This document shows positions 24,606-38,234 of a DNA stretch of 64,000 nt, piece by piece. Position 1 is the first letter of the stretch. The number at the start of each line of letters is the position of its first letter. The translations under genes were made by a program, and so were the position numbers. The notes beneath the pieces were generated by a model, which was given only the letters and a program-made list of their open reading frames with translations, was not told where the DNA came from and did not search any database. The stretch covers positions 46,366,523 through 46,430,522 of the forward strand of contig OX359273.1 of assembly GCA_947179155.2 (NCBI GenBank), in the 5' to 3' direction. The DNA is from Hedera helix (Eukaryota > Streptophyta > Magnoliopsida > Apiales > Araliaceae).

Positions 24606-27591
24606 AGGTGTCCTCTTTTCCCTCTCCTCTGTTTTTTCTTTCTCTCTCATTTGCATTCTTTTTGTAATTATTTTTGTTAGTGCACTTTTTTTTATTTATT
24701 TTTGTTAGTGCACTATTTTTGTAATTATTTTCTAAAAGTTGTATACTTATGTAAAGGACCCTAAATTTAATTACCGGCCCAACTCACTGTGTTTGCAAAC
24801 TCTTATTAACCAATTTCATTGGGAAAAACAACTTTCTTTGTTTAAGGCGTTCTAATATGATTGTTTATTTTTCAAATTGATATTCTAAATCTTATAAAAT
24901 AAATAAAATCAGTTAAATTAGATAATGTATGTCAATACAGACGAAAAAATGTCAAGTAGAGACATTACCTGTAATTAGTTAAATATTCAAAATTATTTCA
25001 TATTTGCATCTATCTATTTCACACATGTTTTGGTTCGACTTTTAAAATTTATTTAATTTAACACTCATTATTAATGATACTTTAACTACCAAATTTTGGT
25101 TCATTAGTAGACTTGACAATCTATCACCCAAACTCATCGATCACCCAACTTGTTAGTTAAATTTAAGAGTTTTGGCATGAATAAATATCACAGTTAAAAA
25201 AGCGAGTTTTTTTTATCTGATCCATTTAAATTCAACCCATAAAAAGTCAACCTATGGGTGACTTGATTCATTAGTTAATATTTATTATTATATTTATTTA
25301 AAATTTCTCCTATTAACATCTATTAATAAGTTAACATTAATCATTTTATTTTATTTTTATAATTAGCCATCACTCCTCCCTAATCCTTTTGCTTACCACT
25401 ATATATAAAATGTCAATGGTGAAAATATAACTCTAGTGAACGAGAGAGATGATAATATCTTATTTTACAAAAAATTTTAAGTTTTTGTTATTTAGAATAC
25501 TTAAAGAAATTTATGTTTTATTGTTTAAAAGAACTTGAAATAATTTACGTTTTAATGTTTTACCGTTGAATGACACTTGAAATTATATGTAAAAAAAGAA
25601 ATTAGTAGATCCATGGGTCACCCAACTCATTTATATTTTGGTAAGGATCTATGAAAGTATAATTCATTAAAAAAGAGGTCTATTTGACCCAATAAGAAAA
25701 TTTTCAACTCATAACAACTCCGTTCACGGATAACTTAGCCCACCCATTTGCCAGATCTATTCACTAGTCCATTCTAAAGTAAAGACCCATATAGATTTAG
25801 TATTTAATATAACATTTTAGAGGGGGGGGGGGGAATATGTAACAGTTTTCAAATTTTATTTAAGAACATAAATTATACACGAAAAATTATAATAAAAAAT
25901 AAGACACATATATTAAATAACAATAAAAATATGTTAGGTGCTCCCCTTTTTATTTTCTCTTCTTGCTTATGGTGTTGGTACACGAATTTTTGTGTAAAAT
26001 TTGTGTATAGTAATAGCATTACTCTTTATTTAAAAATAACACATGACATGTAGTTCTCAAAGTCGGACAAAAAATGTCCTAAAATGAAAACCCCCTTTAC
26101 ATTTCGGATTGTAACATCCCTAAAACTTTGCTGGACCAGACGGATGACGTATAAAGTTAAAGCTTCAAAACTGGATTGTGACACTGAGCCCACTTTGAAT
26201 CTGCCAGTAAATATTCAAGCCCACCACCATGCTGCAAAGTTTTCTCTACTCGCAATTAATTATTGTACTTGGGGTTGGAATAAGTTGGATAGTAGCTAGT
26301 AGAAATAATATCTAGCTTAATTATACTACTCTAGTTGATAATCTCATTAATAATTCTTTTCAACAAATATAACGCTGATAGACCGATAACACGAGGGATT
26401 ATGTAAAAATGAACATTGAATATTTTAATTTAACCCGGCTAAAATAATTCCTTGTTATTATTATTATTTTCACTAAGTATGCTAGACTTTCAGTAATTAA
26501 TACTTCATCCGTTTTAGATTATATGATTATTATTAATTTTTGAAAATTAATTTAAAATATTTTAAACTCAAAATTGAGATGACTCATTAAAAATTATGAA
26601 ATAATAAAATTTACAAAGAGTAATACTTTTTAAAAAAATACACTTTATTATATAAATGTATCGTGGGTTTTGATGATCTTCAAGAATATTGAAAACTGAA
26701 ATATGAGACATGAACTAAAATAAAAGTCAATGTGTTAATTATATATCAAATATGGCCCAATAGAATTCAAAACCATAAGTATCCAAATGATTCAATATTC
26801 CACTCGAAAGAACAAGGACAGACCACCAAACAAACAATGGGAATATTGGGAATATCTTATTGTTGGATTTCGATAATCAACATCCTAACTTTTCTTCTTT
26901 TTTCTTTAAACATTGTGCTACTTAAATCGATCATATCTACATAGTGGAGGGACCATTTTCTCCTACTAATTTCCTCATGGAAATGGATCCTATTAGAATC
27001 TCTCAATTATTTCTGAATGAGCCGGTGATTAATACAATAGTTGTGCAGTATATATTTTTATTTTCTACATGACTATTATATGATATCTTTTTTTATAATT
27101 TAAGAGTTAAAAAAATCGTTAGGTACCGCATAACAGTTTGTAAGACTCCTAATAACTGTTATGTAGTAGTTTTTACTCTTAACTATTTGATTATGAAACG
27201 GACGATCCAAATTGAGTTGGATGGATGAATGTATGCATGACATAATTTGAAAACTAATGAATATAGAAAAACAACTCCTACGTTCAAATTATTCAGTATA
27301 TATATATATATATATATAAAATAATTAATAACAAATCTAAATTAATATTAGGAAATTTATTGGTCAATATAAAAATATATACTATAAATTAAAATAAAAA
27401 TTCAAAAATATGACATAATCCATTTATTTATATTGATTTTCACATAAAATATAATTTGAAAAATACAAACTTTATAAAAAAACAGTGTCTTGCACAAGTT
27501 ATTAATCTAGTGATACTTAGTAACATGTTTTCTATTACCGTGCCTAAATTATATATACTTTTCTTTAATTTTTCTCCATGATTTGTACATA
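24606..27591. other. AT-rich gene-free spacer
   Basis: No gene is recognised. It contains a 12-G run at 25822-25833, a possible degraded Stowaway-like half element near 26505 (CTTCATCCGTTTTAGATTA) and a TA run at 27297-27319. Confidence 0.4.
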
Positions 27592-29640
27592 TCATTTGTT
27601 GCTGCTCACCTCTAAATGGTTTAGCATGTTCATTTCACCATCATTGAAACAATCAAACCCGAAATCTTGAATTCCGAAATCTTGACAATCCAATAGCCAT
27701 GCACAGCTTTCATCCACGTTGTAAAAATTTTGTGTCGCGGCTGAAAATTCCCATGGTGCATGATCAGCTAGTCCGGGAGTAGTTCCATCTTGTTCTAACA
27801 AGTAACTAATCAATGAATCATCAAATTGATCACAAATGCCGTCGTGTAAATTAGATTCAGCACCGGAACAATTTTGATCAGTTGGGGAATATGAGTTTTC
27901 GGAGCTGGCTAGGTCATTACTTTCCGGTAGTACTAATCGAGTCTCATTAGTTTCGGTTTCAGCTGATGATTGATGATGATCTGCAGGTTGAGATGTTGAA
28001 TTTTTGGATGTATTTTTTTGGTCCTCGAGGAGAGGTTCATGAGTGACGGGATCAATTCCCATCTTAAGAAGCTTTTTCTTGATGTGGGTGTTCCAATGAT
28101 TCTTTATCTCATTATCAGTCCTTCCGGGCAATCTAGAGGCAATTTTAGACCACCTAACAAAGAACAAAGGATTAGATCAATTATTATTACAGTAATTCTA
28201 TCTTCACAAATTATGCACAAACAATTGTGCATAAAAATTATTATCCCATGAATTAAGTGATAAAAAATAATGTAAAAAGTTAATAAATTTTATAAATAAA
28301 TTAAAGATTAGGAACCATATACTACTTTTCTCTTGTTTGTGCACAAATATTTGTGCACGTAAAACTAGTCTTGTTATTATGTGAGAATGTAAAAAAATGA
28401 AGGTAAAGAAGAACAGTTTCAATCACAACATATAGCTAACACAAGAAAATTTGCTAGCATGAAAACACATTAGTTTAAGTACTGCAAAACGATGGATAAA
28501 ATGTACACTTGAATAATAAGCCAACTGTTTCTAAATTTGTGACTCGAATTCTTATTTTCAAAGGGTTAAAATTCACTTCTTAGAAGTTCATGATTGATTG
28601 ACTCGGTGAATGATTTTGTAAGTTCATATTTGAGCAAATCGTTTTCCTTTTCAAAAGGATAAAGATATCACTTTTAAATTGAGAATGACCCATTCAATAA
28701 TATATTAGATTCTCCTTCTGAACTCTGTCTTAGATCGTGATAGTCCTTTAAATCCTCTAAATCTTTTCCTAATGTTAATTTATGTCTTCGATCATGGTAG
28801 TCTTTCGGACTTTCAAAATATTTTTTCATATTACTTCTCCACCTGACTTCATTCTATAAAAGAGCGGGAGCAATGTTAAGATCATATTTCTTTAGCTGCT
28901 AGGTTTGCTAGGTTTGACCACCATAATGATTAAAGAAAATATTGTATGACAGCAACCCGCCACCATAGTGATTAGTTAAAAATTAGCCCTGTAGAAAAAG
29001 AAATACTAAATGAATAAAGGACAAAGTGGTTAATTTAATTATTAGTAATTAGTTTCTTGTATCTCACCAAACAAAAGTGGTGGTCGTAATCGAGAGCTTA
29101 GTATTAAATGTATTACATAATAAAAGTAGTGTGATTACTTTTGTTCAATCTATTACGAGAAATATCCTTCATCATATTATATTCACGCTAAATATATGAC
29201 AACTCGGAATATTATAATTCTTTTATTTTGTAGATATACCATGTTCACTTGACGCATAAAGCATTTCCCAATTAAAAAATTCGAGGAGATTAAAAAGATC
29301 ACATCTTGTGAGGGTTGGCAGGAATGGAGTAGAGCCTAGCTAGGTCCATGGAATATGGATATGTCATTTGTAAACTTACACCAAACACCATAGTTAATAT
29401 GTTAGTGAATTTATAACAATTAGCGACTATATGGATTAAAATCTTGAACTGAGTAGTTTTTGTCTTTTAAGATGTTTATTATTCTTTATTAATAAATTAA
29501 TTTGCTAGAAGGTTATTGGTAATATATTTCTAAGATATATATCAAGTCTAAACTTTTCTCTACTGTAATAACAATTAATAAGTGAACTCTACGAATATTG
29601 TTCTATAAAAATTGAAAGAAAAAAAAAGAGTATGAGATCT

Positions 29641-29680
<40 letters not shown>

Positions 29681-30952
29681 AGGTTCAGTATTTAGAAAAC
29701 AACTAAACTTCGTTATTTATTCAAAGATAAGTCGGTTACAAAATTAATTTGTTAGTTACAAAATTAATTTTGTAATAACGACGTTCTTTTGAATTAAAAT
29801 TGAATAGTTTTATCAGTTATATTATTTCTTTGTAATTGATGTACATAATAAATTTTGATGATTTAATAGCTCTTGCAATAAATTTCTTTAAAAATCGTAG
29901 ATTAGCTAGTAAAGTAACTACAGAATCGTAAAGTATCTACAAAATTGTAGATCAACTACTTAATCATAGAGTATCTACAAAATCGTAAAATTATGGAGTA
30001 ACTACAGAATCATAGAGTAACTATAAAATCGTAGATCATTTACATAATCGTTGAGAAACTACCTAATCGTAGAGCATTAACAGATTCGTAGAGCAGCACT
30101 ACCACATATTCGTAGAGCAACAAAATTGTAGAATATCGCTATTACTGATTCATAGATTACTACTATAGATTCATAGAGCACTATTGTAGCTTCGTGGAGC
30201 AGCTCAGAATAGTTGATCAATACCTCAACAGATTCATAAAGTAACTCTTAGAATTGTAGAGTTGCACAGCAGGGAAGAAGAATTAGTTCTGTAAACAATA
30301 ATGCACCTTTTTATATATACTTCACTTTGAATATAACATATATATAATTTTTACTCGAATTATATAATTTCTCTCTTAATCTTCTTGTTATAGAATATCA
30401 AATCACCTTTAATTTCATCTAAATTTAATCAATTAATGGACCCCAAATTTGATCAAAACTCATTGGTAACGAAGGTATATTTAACAAGGAACTAGCTAGT
30501 TCTCATATTCCTTACCTACCAATAAATTTTACCTAGCTAAATGATGGGAGTTGATAAATACGTTCAAGTTTTCAGCATTTGCGCTTAGCACAACCGATAA
30601 AATTTGGAATGCATATTTAGAAGAATCGGTAAGACTAGCAATAATTATGTCGAGTAGAATGTACACCTTCAACTAGATATATACCAAACCTGTTGCCTAG
30701 GTGAGCATGAAGATCAATAACCAATTGTTCTTCAGAATCAGTAAGGAGGCCCCTCTTCAAGTCGGGTCGAAGATAGTTCGTCCAACGAAGCCTGCAGCTC
30801 TTGCCGCAGCGGCGTAAACCGGCAAGCTTAGGGACAGCACGCCAACAACATTGACCATTAGTAAGAATGAAACTAATAAGTTTATTATCTTCCTCGGCGG
30901 CCCATGGACCTTTCTTCACCCCTAGTTTATCACAACAAGGTTGTCTCCCCAT
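27592..30952 (-). CDS. R2R3-MYB transcription factor (MYB20/42/43/85-like)
   Basis: Two exons, 30952-30690 and 28153-27592, are separated by a 2.5-kb intron and join in frame (AG|G for Arg of LGNR, followed by WSKIASRLPGR) to 274 codons. The start MGRQPCCDKLGVKKGPW is typical of plant R2R3-MYBs; an upstream in-frame ATG 14 codons earlier is rejected for that reason. R2 spans about 14-61, with WRAVPKLAG and CGKSCRLRW; R3 about 67-112, with IDLHAHLGNRWSKI and NEIKNHWNTHIKKKL. TNGQCCWRAVPKLAG and the MGIDPVTHEPL linker place it with the MYB20/43/42/85 group, known regulators of secondary-wall and phenylpropanoid genes. The usual first intron after LAG is absent. The C-terminus is acidic (ESCAWLLDCQDFGIQDFG), likely an activation region. 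Confidence 0.93.
28211..28358. mobile_element. small element with palindromic ends (MITE-like)
   Basis: The left end, TTATGCACAA-ACAA-TTGTGCATAA (28211-28234), is a perfect 10-bp stem. The right end, GTGCACAAATATTTGTGCAC (28339-28358), is a perfect 20-bp palindrome. Both share the TGCACAA core, and about 100 bp of AT-rich DNA lies between. This could be a MITE or foldback element inside the MYB intron. No target-site duplication is clear. Confidence 0.4.
29641..29680. repeat. (CA)n(TA)n microsatellite
   Basis: A CACACA run followed by a TATATA run, in the MYB intron. Confidence 0.95.
29893..30265. repeat. degenerate tandem array of ATCGTAGAG-like units
   Basis: Roughly eighteen units of the type (A)ATCGTAGAG, with variants ATTCGTAGAG, ATCATAGAG and ATTGTAGAT, are spaced about 15-25 bp and often followed by a TAACTAC-like stretch. 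The same short motif recurs in the copia element more than 25 kb away. Confidence 0.75.
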
Positions 30953-31503
30953 TTTACTTATTTGATCACTAATTAACAAGTAACACCAATACACAAGCGC
31001 AAGCTAGCTAGCTACCAACCTTTAGTTCTGGCTTGTTAACAGAGAGAGAGAGAGGGAGAGAGATAGAGTGTTTGTGTTTGATTCTTGCACGGTCCACCAA
31101 AGGTTATGAAAGGTACTAATGAACAACAATCTTCTTTTGGTGTTACATATATATACTCTAGCACAGAGGTATGGACATAGTGACTGATAAATGACCCAAG
31201 GACAAAACTACATCTAATCGTATAAACCTTTTCTTCCCGAATAAGTATACAAATATGGGACGTAACATTGGGATACCACATTATTTTAACAATTAAAATA
31301 TAGAGTTTAAAACAAAAAATTATGTCAAACTCTATTTTTTAATAATTAAAATAAATATAATACTTCATATAATATTCTAATATAGTGTATGTAATAGTGT
31401 TCTGTCTTCCCATTTTCCTACACAATCCCCCGGCCCCTAATCTCTCATTGTAGTCTTACTCAACCATTCCATCACCCATTTCGTCAGTCCCACGTTTACG
31501 TGT

Positions 31504-31541
<38 letters not shown>

Positions 31542-31865
31542 TGCTGTTTATAACTAATTATAAATATTTTTTCCATGATATATACATAAAAATAATTCCA
31601 CGTGAAACTATTCTTACGATCTTACCTACGGGCTATGGGTCACATTTTAAATTCACATACAACAATTATCAATTTAGCTGTATTATACACGGAACATAGA
31701 GTGTCCCAATCACTATATTACTTAACTTTGGGATATGGTGCAAGTACAATAAATTATTAAATTTTACGTAAAGAAATACATTAAATCACTACAATAATCA
31801 GTCAATCAGTCAAGACTCGAAACACAAATATGATAATTAGATTTGAAATTTAAATATTACAAGAG

Positions 31866-32762
31866 GTCATTCTTAATCATGACTGAATAAAAAAATTTGA
31901 ATGATTGAATAAACTAAATAAAAGAAGTTTGATTAAAACTGAATGCTGAATTGTTAACTGATTCATCAGAAGTATCTGAATAAAAATATTTTTTATTTTA
32001 ACTCAAAATATGTATAAGAAAAATCATACTTATTTTTTCAAAATATTGAGGTGGAGGTATTATTTTAAATTGTTTAGTTTATTTTTTCATATTCATACTT
32101 TAAAATACTTTATATCAATTTTTTTCTTCTTCAGTTTATGAGTAGTTTTACTTTTATTATATTAAAAAATTAGTAGTAATTTTTTTTTCTCTTATAGTGG
32201 TATAATAGATAATAAACAAATCATAATATATACTAGAATGATTTTTTATACATATATATGTATTTAAATAAATAATAAATATGTATTTAAATAAATAATA
32301 AAACAAATAACAATAACAGGTTTAGCACACATATGCATGCTTTTAAATAAATAATAAAATAAACATATAGAATTCAATTAGGACTCAAACAAACATATAA
32401 ATTGTTGAAGAATCTTTACTGGAGTATACTATTAGTAATATAATTTTAGAAATAAAAAAATTAAAAATATTAATGACATTCATTAAATTGGTTATTAATT
32501 TGTTAAAAAAAATCAAAAACAATTTGTACATAACAAAATTTATTTATAATAATAAAACAAAATGGATATTGAGAGTAATTTTTAATTGTCAGTGAGAAAA
32601 TGTAAATAAAAATATCATTCAGCATTTATTACTGATTCAGCTATAATTTTTTGGCTAATTCATTCAGACTCATTCAGAGTTTAAAAATTATAAAACAAAT
32701 AGCCTGAATGACTAATGTGGTCATATTCAGATTCATTCAGATGCATTCAAAATAAACAGTCC
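31866..32762. mobile_element. candidate non-autonomous transposon with CATTCAG motifs
   Basis: Both ends of this segment are dense in CATTCAG / CTGAATG words, in the manner of subterminal transposase-binding repeats, while the middle is plain AT-rich DNA. The right end reads, on the minus strand, GGACTGTTTATTTTGAATGC, similar to ends of known plant non-autonomous elements. The left terminus and target-site duplication are unclear. Confidence 0.35.
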
Positions 32763-33924
32763 TACGAATTCAATGACTACATAACTTAAATATATTAGGG
32801 TATATCGACTTAATTCTGTACAAAACACATGCTTTATTCACTTGTAGATAGATTTTACAAAGTTGTCACTAATTAGCAATAATAAACCCTATTGAAAATA
32901 TTTTTTTTCCCCGAAATGTAATTATATATATCGAATACTGCTAATTAAAACTCACAGCCGGTTATATCCAAATGTACGGAATTAGTCAATATAACGAATC
33001 ACCTTCATCCTCTCTCGAATGCATGCATGCATCTTAGCTAGCTAGCCCTACTAAATCTAGTGGTGCTTTAGTATTGTTGAGACGTACGTAACCACATTTT
33101 TCTTTGCTAATACTAGTAGTTAATTAAGTTGAGTACCATCATGGTCAATTTGTGCGTATGCAATTCTAGATTGTTCGACTTGCAACAATAATGTTTTTAC
33201 AGGAATTAAATTTATAAATGATTAGCTTCATGATCCGAACTAAATTATAATTACTATTTTAACGCGTCAAATGTGTTAAAAAAATATTCTCTCAGTTCCA
33301 CAAAATACAAGCCGATTTTCAAATTATGTCAATAGTAGGAATCGATGTATTTTTATTTCATATTTATCAGCAATATTATGAGTTGTTAGTTAAGTACATA
33401 ATGAAAATTGTGACGAGAATATCCAAGAAAAGTCCTGAGAATTCAATGCGACGAGGAGGATATATGTATTGTACTTCTTTATCTTTTAATATATGTCGTT
33501 TTAAAGTTGTAGGTAAATATTAAAAAAATAATTATATAACATTAAATATAATATTAATTATTTATACTATCCTTGCATTGAAATAAAAAAATATTATTTA
33601 TTGGATAGAAAATTGTAAGAGAACTAAAATTATATTTAATATTTGATATAATATTAAAAATTAAATAATTAAAACTTACTTAAAATTTTCAAACGATAAA
33701 TATTAAAAGATTTTTTTTTTTTTTATAAAACGATATTTAAAAAAGAGGGTGGGACTACCCCGTGAGGTAAGAAAAGTATTTTGAGGCATTAATTAATTAT
33801 ATTGCTTGCAAGTTTGGTATTGTCTGATTTAATTAAGGTCAATAATTACGGTAACTTGTCATGACAAAATAATTTGGCAAATGGTTTAAGCAGTTGACTA
33901 TTTTAGTTTGTCCAGTGATCTGGT

Positions 33925-34605
33925 AAAATTAGCTCGGGCTTGCGGGCCGATCCGGCTCATTTGCTAAAAAGTGGATTTTAGATCTTCAAAATATAGTTCA
34001 GTAAAAATTAGGTCTTTTTGTCCGGTCTGTTTTGGTCTGATCAGCGGGCTAAATTTTTTATTTTTTTAATTATTATTGTTTGATATTGTTGACAAAAAAA
34101 AATATTAACTTAAAAAATGAATTAAGTAGAGAATTATGAAAAATATAAGAATAAATTATAACATGTGATCTTGAATAATAATACAAAAAAATATTATGAA
34201 TATAATATATATATCACCTTTAGTCTTTCTTATACTCTCTTAGTCTCTTATCTTTAATATTGATATTATATATATTTATCAATTAATTAATCACAAGATT
34301 AGTTACATTTTAATATATATAACTACAAAATATCTATAAAATTATTGATTGTTTTATTTTATTTTCTAATAATATTAAATAATTATATAAAAATTATGTG
34401 TCATAATTATAAATAATTAAAGTTAATATTTATTTTAAATTATATGTTATAGTTGTAAATATATTAAAAAAATTATAAAATATTAAAATGCCCGCAGGCC
34501 AACTTGGTCAGTCAATCACAAACTTCATTTTCGTAGCTTACAAAAAACTGGACCATTTTGACCCAATCAGCCAACAACTCGTCCTGCCAATGACCGGTCC
34601 CGTTT
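33925..34605. mobile_element. candidate hAT-like remnant
   Basis: GC-rich ends (GGGCTTGCGGGCCGATCCGG on the left, GCCCGCAGGCCAACTTGG and ACCGGTCCCG on the right) bracket very AT-rich DNA. Short terminal GGGCC-type words flanking AT-rich DNA are common in non-autonomous plant hAT elements. No target duplication was found. Confidence 0.3.
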
Positions 34606-35388
34606 GTGAAAGACTTGGAAAACGAGTACATAGTATAATTAATATTATTAATTAGCTCTCGACTTATTTCAGATTTTCTTTTAGGTACTTATTTTATTGA
34701 GTGATGTTAACTAATTCAATAAAAGTTGACTAACTTACCTTATCAAAGCACTGACGGGCTATGTAGTGGAGTATAATCGGCTAATGTTTTGTCTAGTAAA
34801 ATTAGACAACTTGTCTATCGACTTAACATCATTCTATTTATTTTTTGTTTTTCTGAGGTAACTTGATTTATCTTTTCTTTTTTTCTTTTTTTTGGAGAGT
34901 ACGTTGATTTATTTCTCGACGCGAAAGAGTTTCATTATCATATTCTTTGAGATCTTAGTTTTTCAGTTTTAGAAATTTTTTATTTAATTTCTTCGTTTGT
35001 AAAAATTAGTTTTAATATGTTGATTCATGAAAATAGATCTTTTTAAATTTGTGTAAGTTTTCGCTTGTTATTTCGTTGCTCATGTTAATGACCGGCAATC
35101 TAATTACAAAATTTTTGGGTTAACTCATATTAATTAGAATCAATTGGGTTGGTAAACTGTTTTTAATTTTTTAAGTTGGATAAAGTTTGGAACCATATTT
35201 TTAAAGAGAAGAATAATTCCAAACCAGTTAAACTACTTTCAACCTAAATTTTAATTTCAAATCCAAATGATGGTTAATATTCGATATTTCATGAGTTCAT
35301 GTACTGTACAGTAAGGGTATAGATAATTAAACAATGTTCACCAGCAAACAAATGAAAGGCTAATCCTAATCCATCAGAAAATGGAAAG

Positions 35389-35435
<47 letters not shown>

Positions 35436-36780
35436 CCACACAGAGAGAGTAATCACGCGGACTGTTTAGTTTCAAAAACTGCATTCTCATTTCTCAATAG
35501 TTTCTTGACAAAACAAAACTAGCTAGTATCACTAAACCAACTAAAAACAAAGGGTACAACATCCCAGATATACGAGTACAACAATTATGAGGAAAAATAT
35601 TAATAATTTATTAACTTTTATAACAATTTTAAATTTTAAGATTTACAAATTAATTCTAAAAAATCAAAATATTAATAATTTATTAGCTTTCATATAAATT
35701 TTAAATTTTTAGAGACAGGAATAATGTATAAAATAAGAAATAGAATGTGAAAGAATATAGAAATTAAATATCATAATTAATTTATTTAATTAGAACATAA
35801 TAATGGTAAGCTTAAAATTTGAAATATGAGTTGACCTATATTTGATGCATAACTATATAGTTTTAACCCACACAACCTATATTAAAAATAAATAATGTGA
35901 TTTTAATTCTTAAATGGAACCATAACCAAATTTTATAAATTAAAACCAACACATAACCATATTTTGTCAGGTCTATTCACGCTTAATCTACATATATATT
36001 CTATAAATATTTTAGAAGTATTTGACAGTGAAATTTAACTAGTATTTTAATTGGCATGAAGATTGTAATCGTGTTTACTGTTGTATAGTTTTTTTTTTTT
36101 TTTAAACGCTAAAATTTTATTGCTGAAAATTATACCAATATCCAAAAAACATGGAGAAAAGGAGACATCCAAAGTCCGAACTTACTGAGATACAAATAAT
36201 ATTTAACACCTGTTCTAAATAAAATCTAGAAAAAGCATATTACTCCATATAACTATTAATTGAATGTCACACTAGCTAGCTTTCTCTCTGTCTCTCTCTC
36301 TCAGTAGTAGGGTTGATGGGGAATCTAAAGCAAGCCCTTGAATCATCATTGTGGCTTAAACACCATTAAGCATGTCTTAAAGCGACTCATCAACTAACCA
36401 ATTATGAGAATTAGGAAACACTGCAACTTCTTTTATGCCACAAGGAAAAAGATTAGTGCTCCACCCGTCCTATAAACAAATTACTTTTTTTTTTTTTTTT
36501 TTTTTGATGTTTTAGGAGGATGACAAAGTTATACAATGAAGAGTGTAAAAATACTATTTTTGTAATGTGATAGTCCACATATGTAGAATACTTGGATGCG
36601 TATATTAAGATTTAAGTTGTTATCATTAATATTTTAAATTATGACATGTTAGATAAATTTGTAATAAATTAAGATGACTTAAAAATATATTATTAAGATA
36701 ATATATTAAATTTTATTATGCTATATGATTTGATTCGAATTCAAAATTTAACGCAGACGTGCGTGCGTCCAATGAGAAGT

Positions 36781-36915
36781 GGGACTAATTCTTCAAAGTT
36801 GAAAGGTCGAGTACTCAACTGCCTAATTAATTACTGGGTGTCCAGAGGAGAGAGAGAGAGAGAATGGGACTAATTCTTCAAAGTTGAAAGGTTCGAATAC
36901 TCAACTGCCTAATTA
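36781..36915. repeat. direct repeat of about 47-50 bp
   Basis: The segment from GGGACTAATTCTTCAAAG to TGCCTAATTA occurs at 36781-36827 and again at 36866-36915, with one inserted base and a GA run between the copies. Confidence 0.85.
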
Positions 36916-37187
36916 GTGGTGGAGAGGCAATGAAAATTACTACGTACAAAGATATATGGAAGTTGGTGGGGAATATAATTAATAGTAGTAGTTTAGATGA
37001 GTTTGTTGAATTTAAGTTAAATCTACAAATTTCAAAAGTAGCAGGTGAAGTAGGAATTGCTAGTACTGAAATAAAATTAACGTCACATTAATTTGGCGAA
37101 GAAAAATTCATTATATTTCTTCATAGTTTTATTGCGGAATACGAACTGCCCCTCAATTTTAAAACTAGATACATTTTTAATATAGTA

Positions 37188-37449
37188 CTCTCACTGTTCT
37201 ACAAAAATAATCATAATTATTTATAAATTTTAAGAATATAATTGTATTCCGTGTTATCCTTAAGGTAATACGGTTAATTTATTATTGTTTTATTAGTGTG
37301 ATATGATAATAAAATTATTATGATAAATTTAAGAATATCGCTTATATTAGTATCATTAAAAGGTGAACTATTGTTACAAAATAATTATAAAAATAAAAAA
37401 TAAAAAAAATAAAAATAAAAAACTAACAATTTTTATGGGATGAATGGAG
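37188..37449. mobile_element. Stowaway-like MITE
   Basis: Flanked by TA on both sides. The left end CTCTCACTGTTCTACAAAAA and the right end (minus strand) CTCCATTCATCCCATAAAAA are both variants of the Stowaway terminus CTCCCTCCGTCCCA. About 262 bp, AT-rich, no coding capacity. Such elements are mobilised in trans by Tc1/mariner transposases. Confidence 0.7.
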
Positions 37450-37568
37450 TAAATTTTATTTTTTTCAAATTTATCTCTAACATTTGTTAAGGACGTGATA
37501 GTGGTGGCATAATACTATTAAATTAGATTAAAATAAATAATGATATTTTAAACGTTTCATGACAGTAA

Positions 37569-37569
37569 G

Positions 37570-37615
<46 letters not shown>
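37569..37615. repeat. (AT)n(GT)n microsatellite
   Basis: A short AT run followed by a GT dinucleotide run, lying between two MITEs. Confidence 0.95.
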
Positions 37616-37616
<1 letters not shown>

Positions 37617-37958
37617 CAGTGCATGGCTGCTCATAATATATGTGGATCAAGTGCAAATAGCTTGCACATCATGGGTGAGGCTTGTCAAATACTCCGCGTA
37701 TGTCAAATAAATACAGCTCCTTCAATATAAAAATCCAATACTCTTAATATCAAAGAATTACATCCAAATGTATCATATTCATATACAACCCATTAAAAGA
37801 CGTAAATATACTTTCAAAAACTGAATATTCATTATTCTACATCGAGATAGTACTAGTGCTATAGCCGTATAGAGTTATAGCTAAAGGTTTGCTTGACTAG
37901 GAAATTAGTAGCAACTCATATGATACTATTGCAAGAGCTGCAATGATGCTTACAGCTA

Positions 37959-38234
37959 CTCCTTTCGTTCTCAAAAGAATAAACAAAGTATAAATTTCAC
38001 ACATATTAAAAAAACACAAAAGTAGTGGGAAAAAATAAATAAAATTTTAAATTTCTTCTTAATAGTCCCACAAGATTCACAAAGTGATAAATAATTTAAT
38101 TTTTTTATACTAATAAATTATGCTAAATTACATAATTACCCTTCCTTCACTTTATGTCTTTATGTATTTTATCCCATCCTTTTTGGGACAAAAATAATTG
38201 CATCTTTAGTCCTCATTTTTTTGGATGGAGGGAG
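37959..38234. mobile_element. Stowaway-like MITE
   Basis: Bounded by TA dinucleotides. The left end is CTCCTTTCGTTCTCAAAAGA and the right end on the minus strand is CTCCCTCCATCCAAAAAAAT, close matches to the Stowaway terminal inverted repeat. About 276 bp, no coding capacity. Confidence 0.8.

Larger units (their letters stand above)
28154..30689 (-). other. large MYB intron with hairpins and a CGTAGA array
   Basis: The 2536-bp intron has GT (30689-30688) and AG ends. It contains two GCACAA-type hairpins at 28211-28358, a CA/TA microsatellite at 29641-29680 and a degenerate array of ATCGTAGAG-like units at about 29893-30265. Confidence 0.85.

Noticed and set aside
23397..24708. Several long open frames rich in Gly/Arg or Pro/Ser
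   Set aside because: They are translations of C-rich and G-rich low-complexity DNA that lacks stop codons by composition; no domain or start context supports them.
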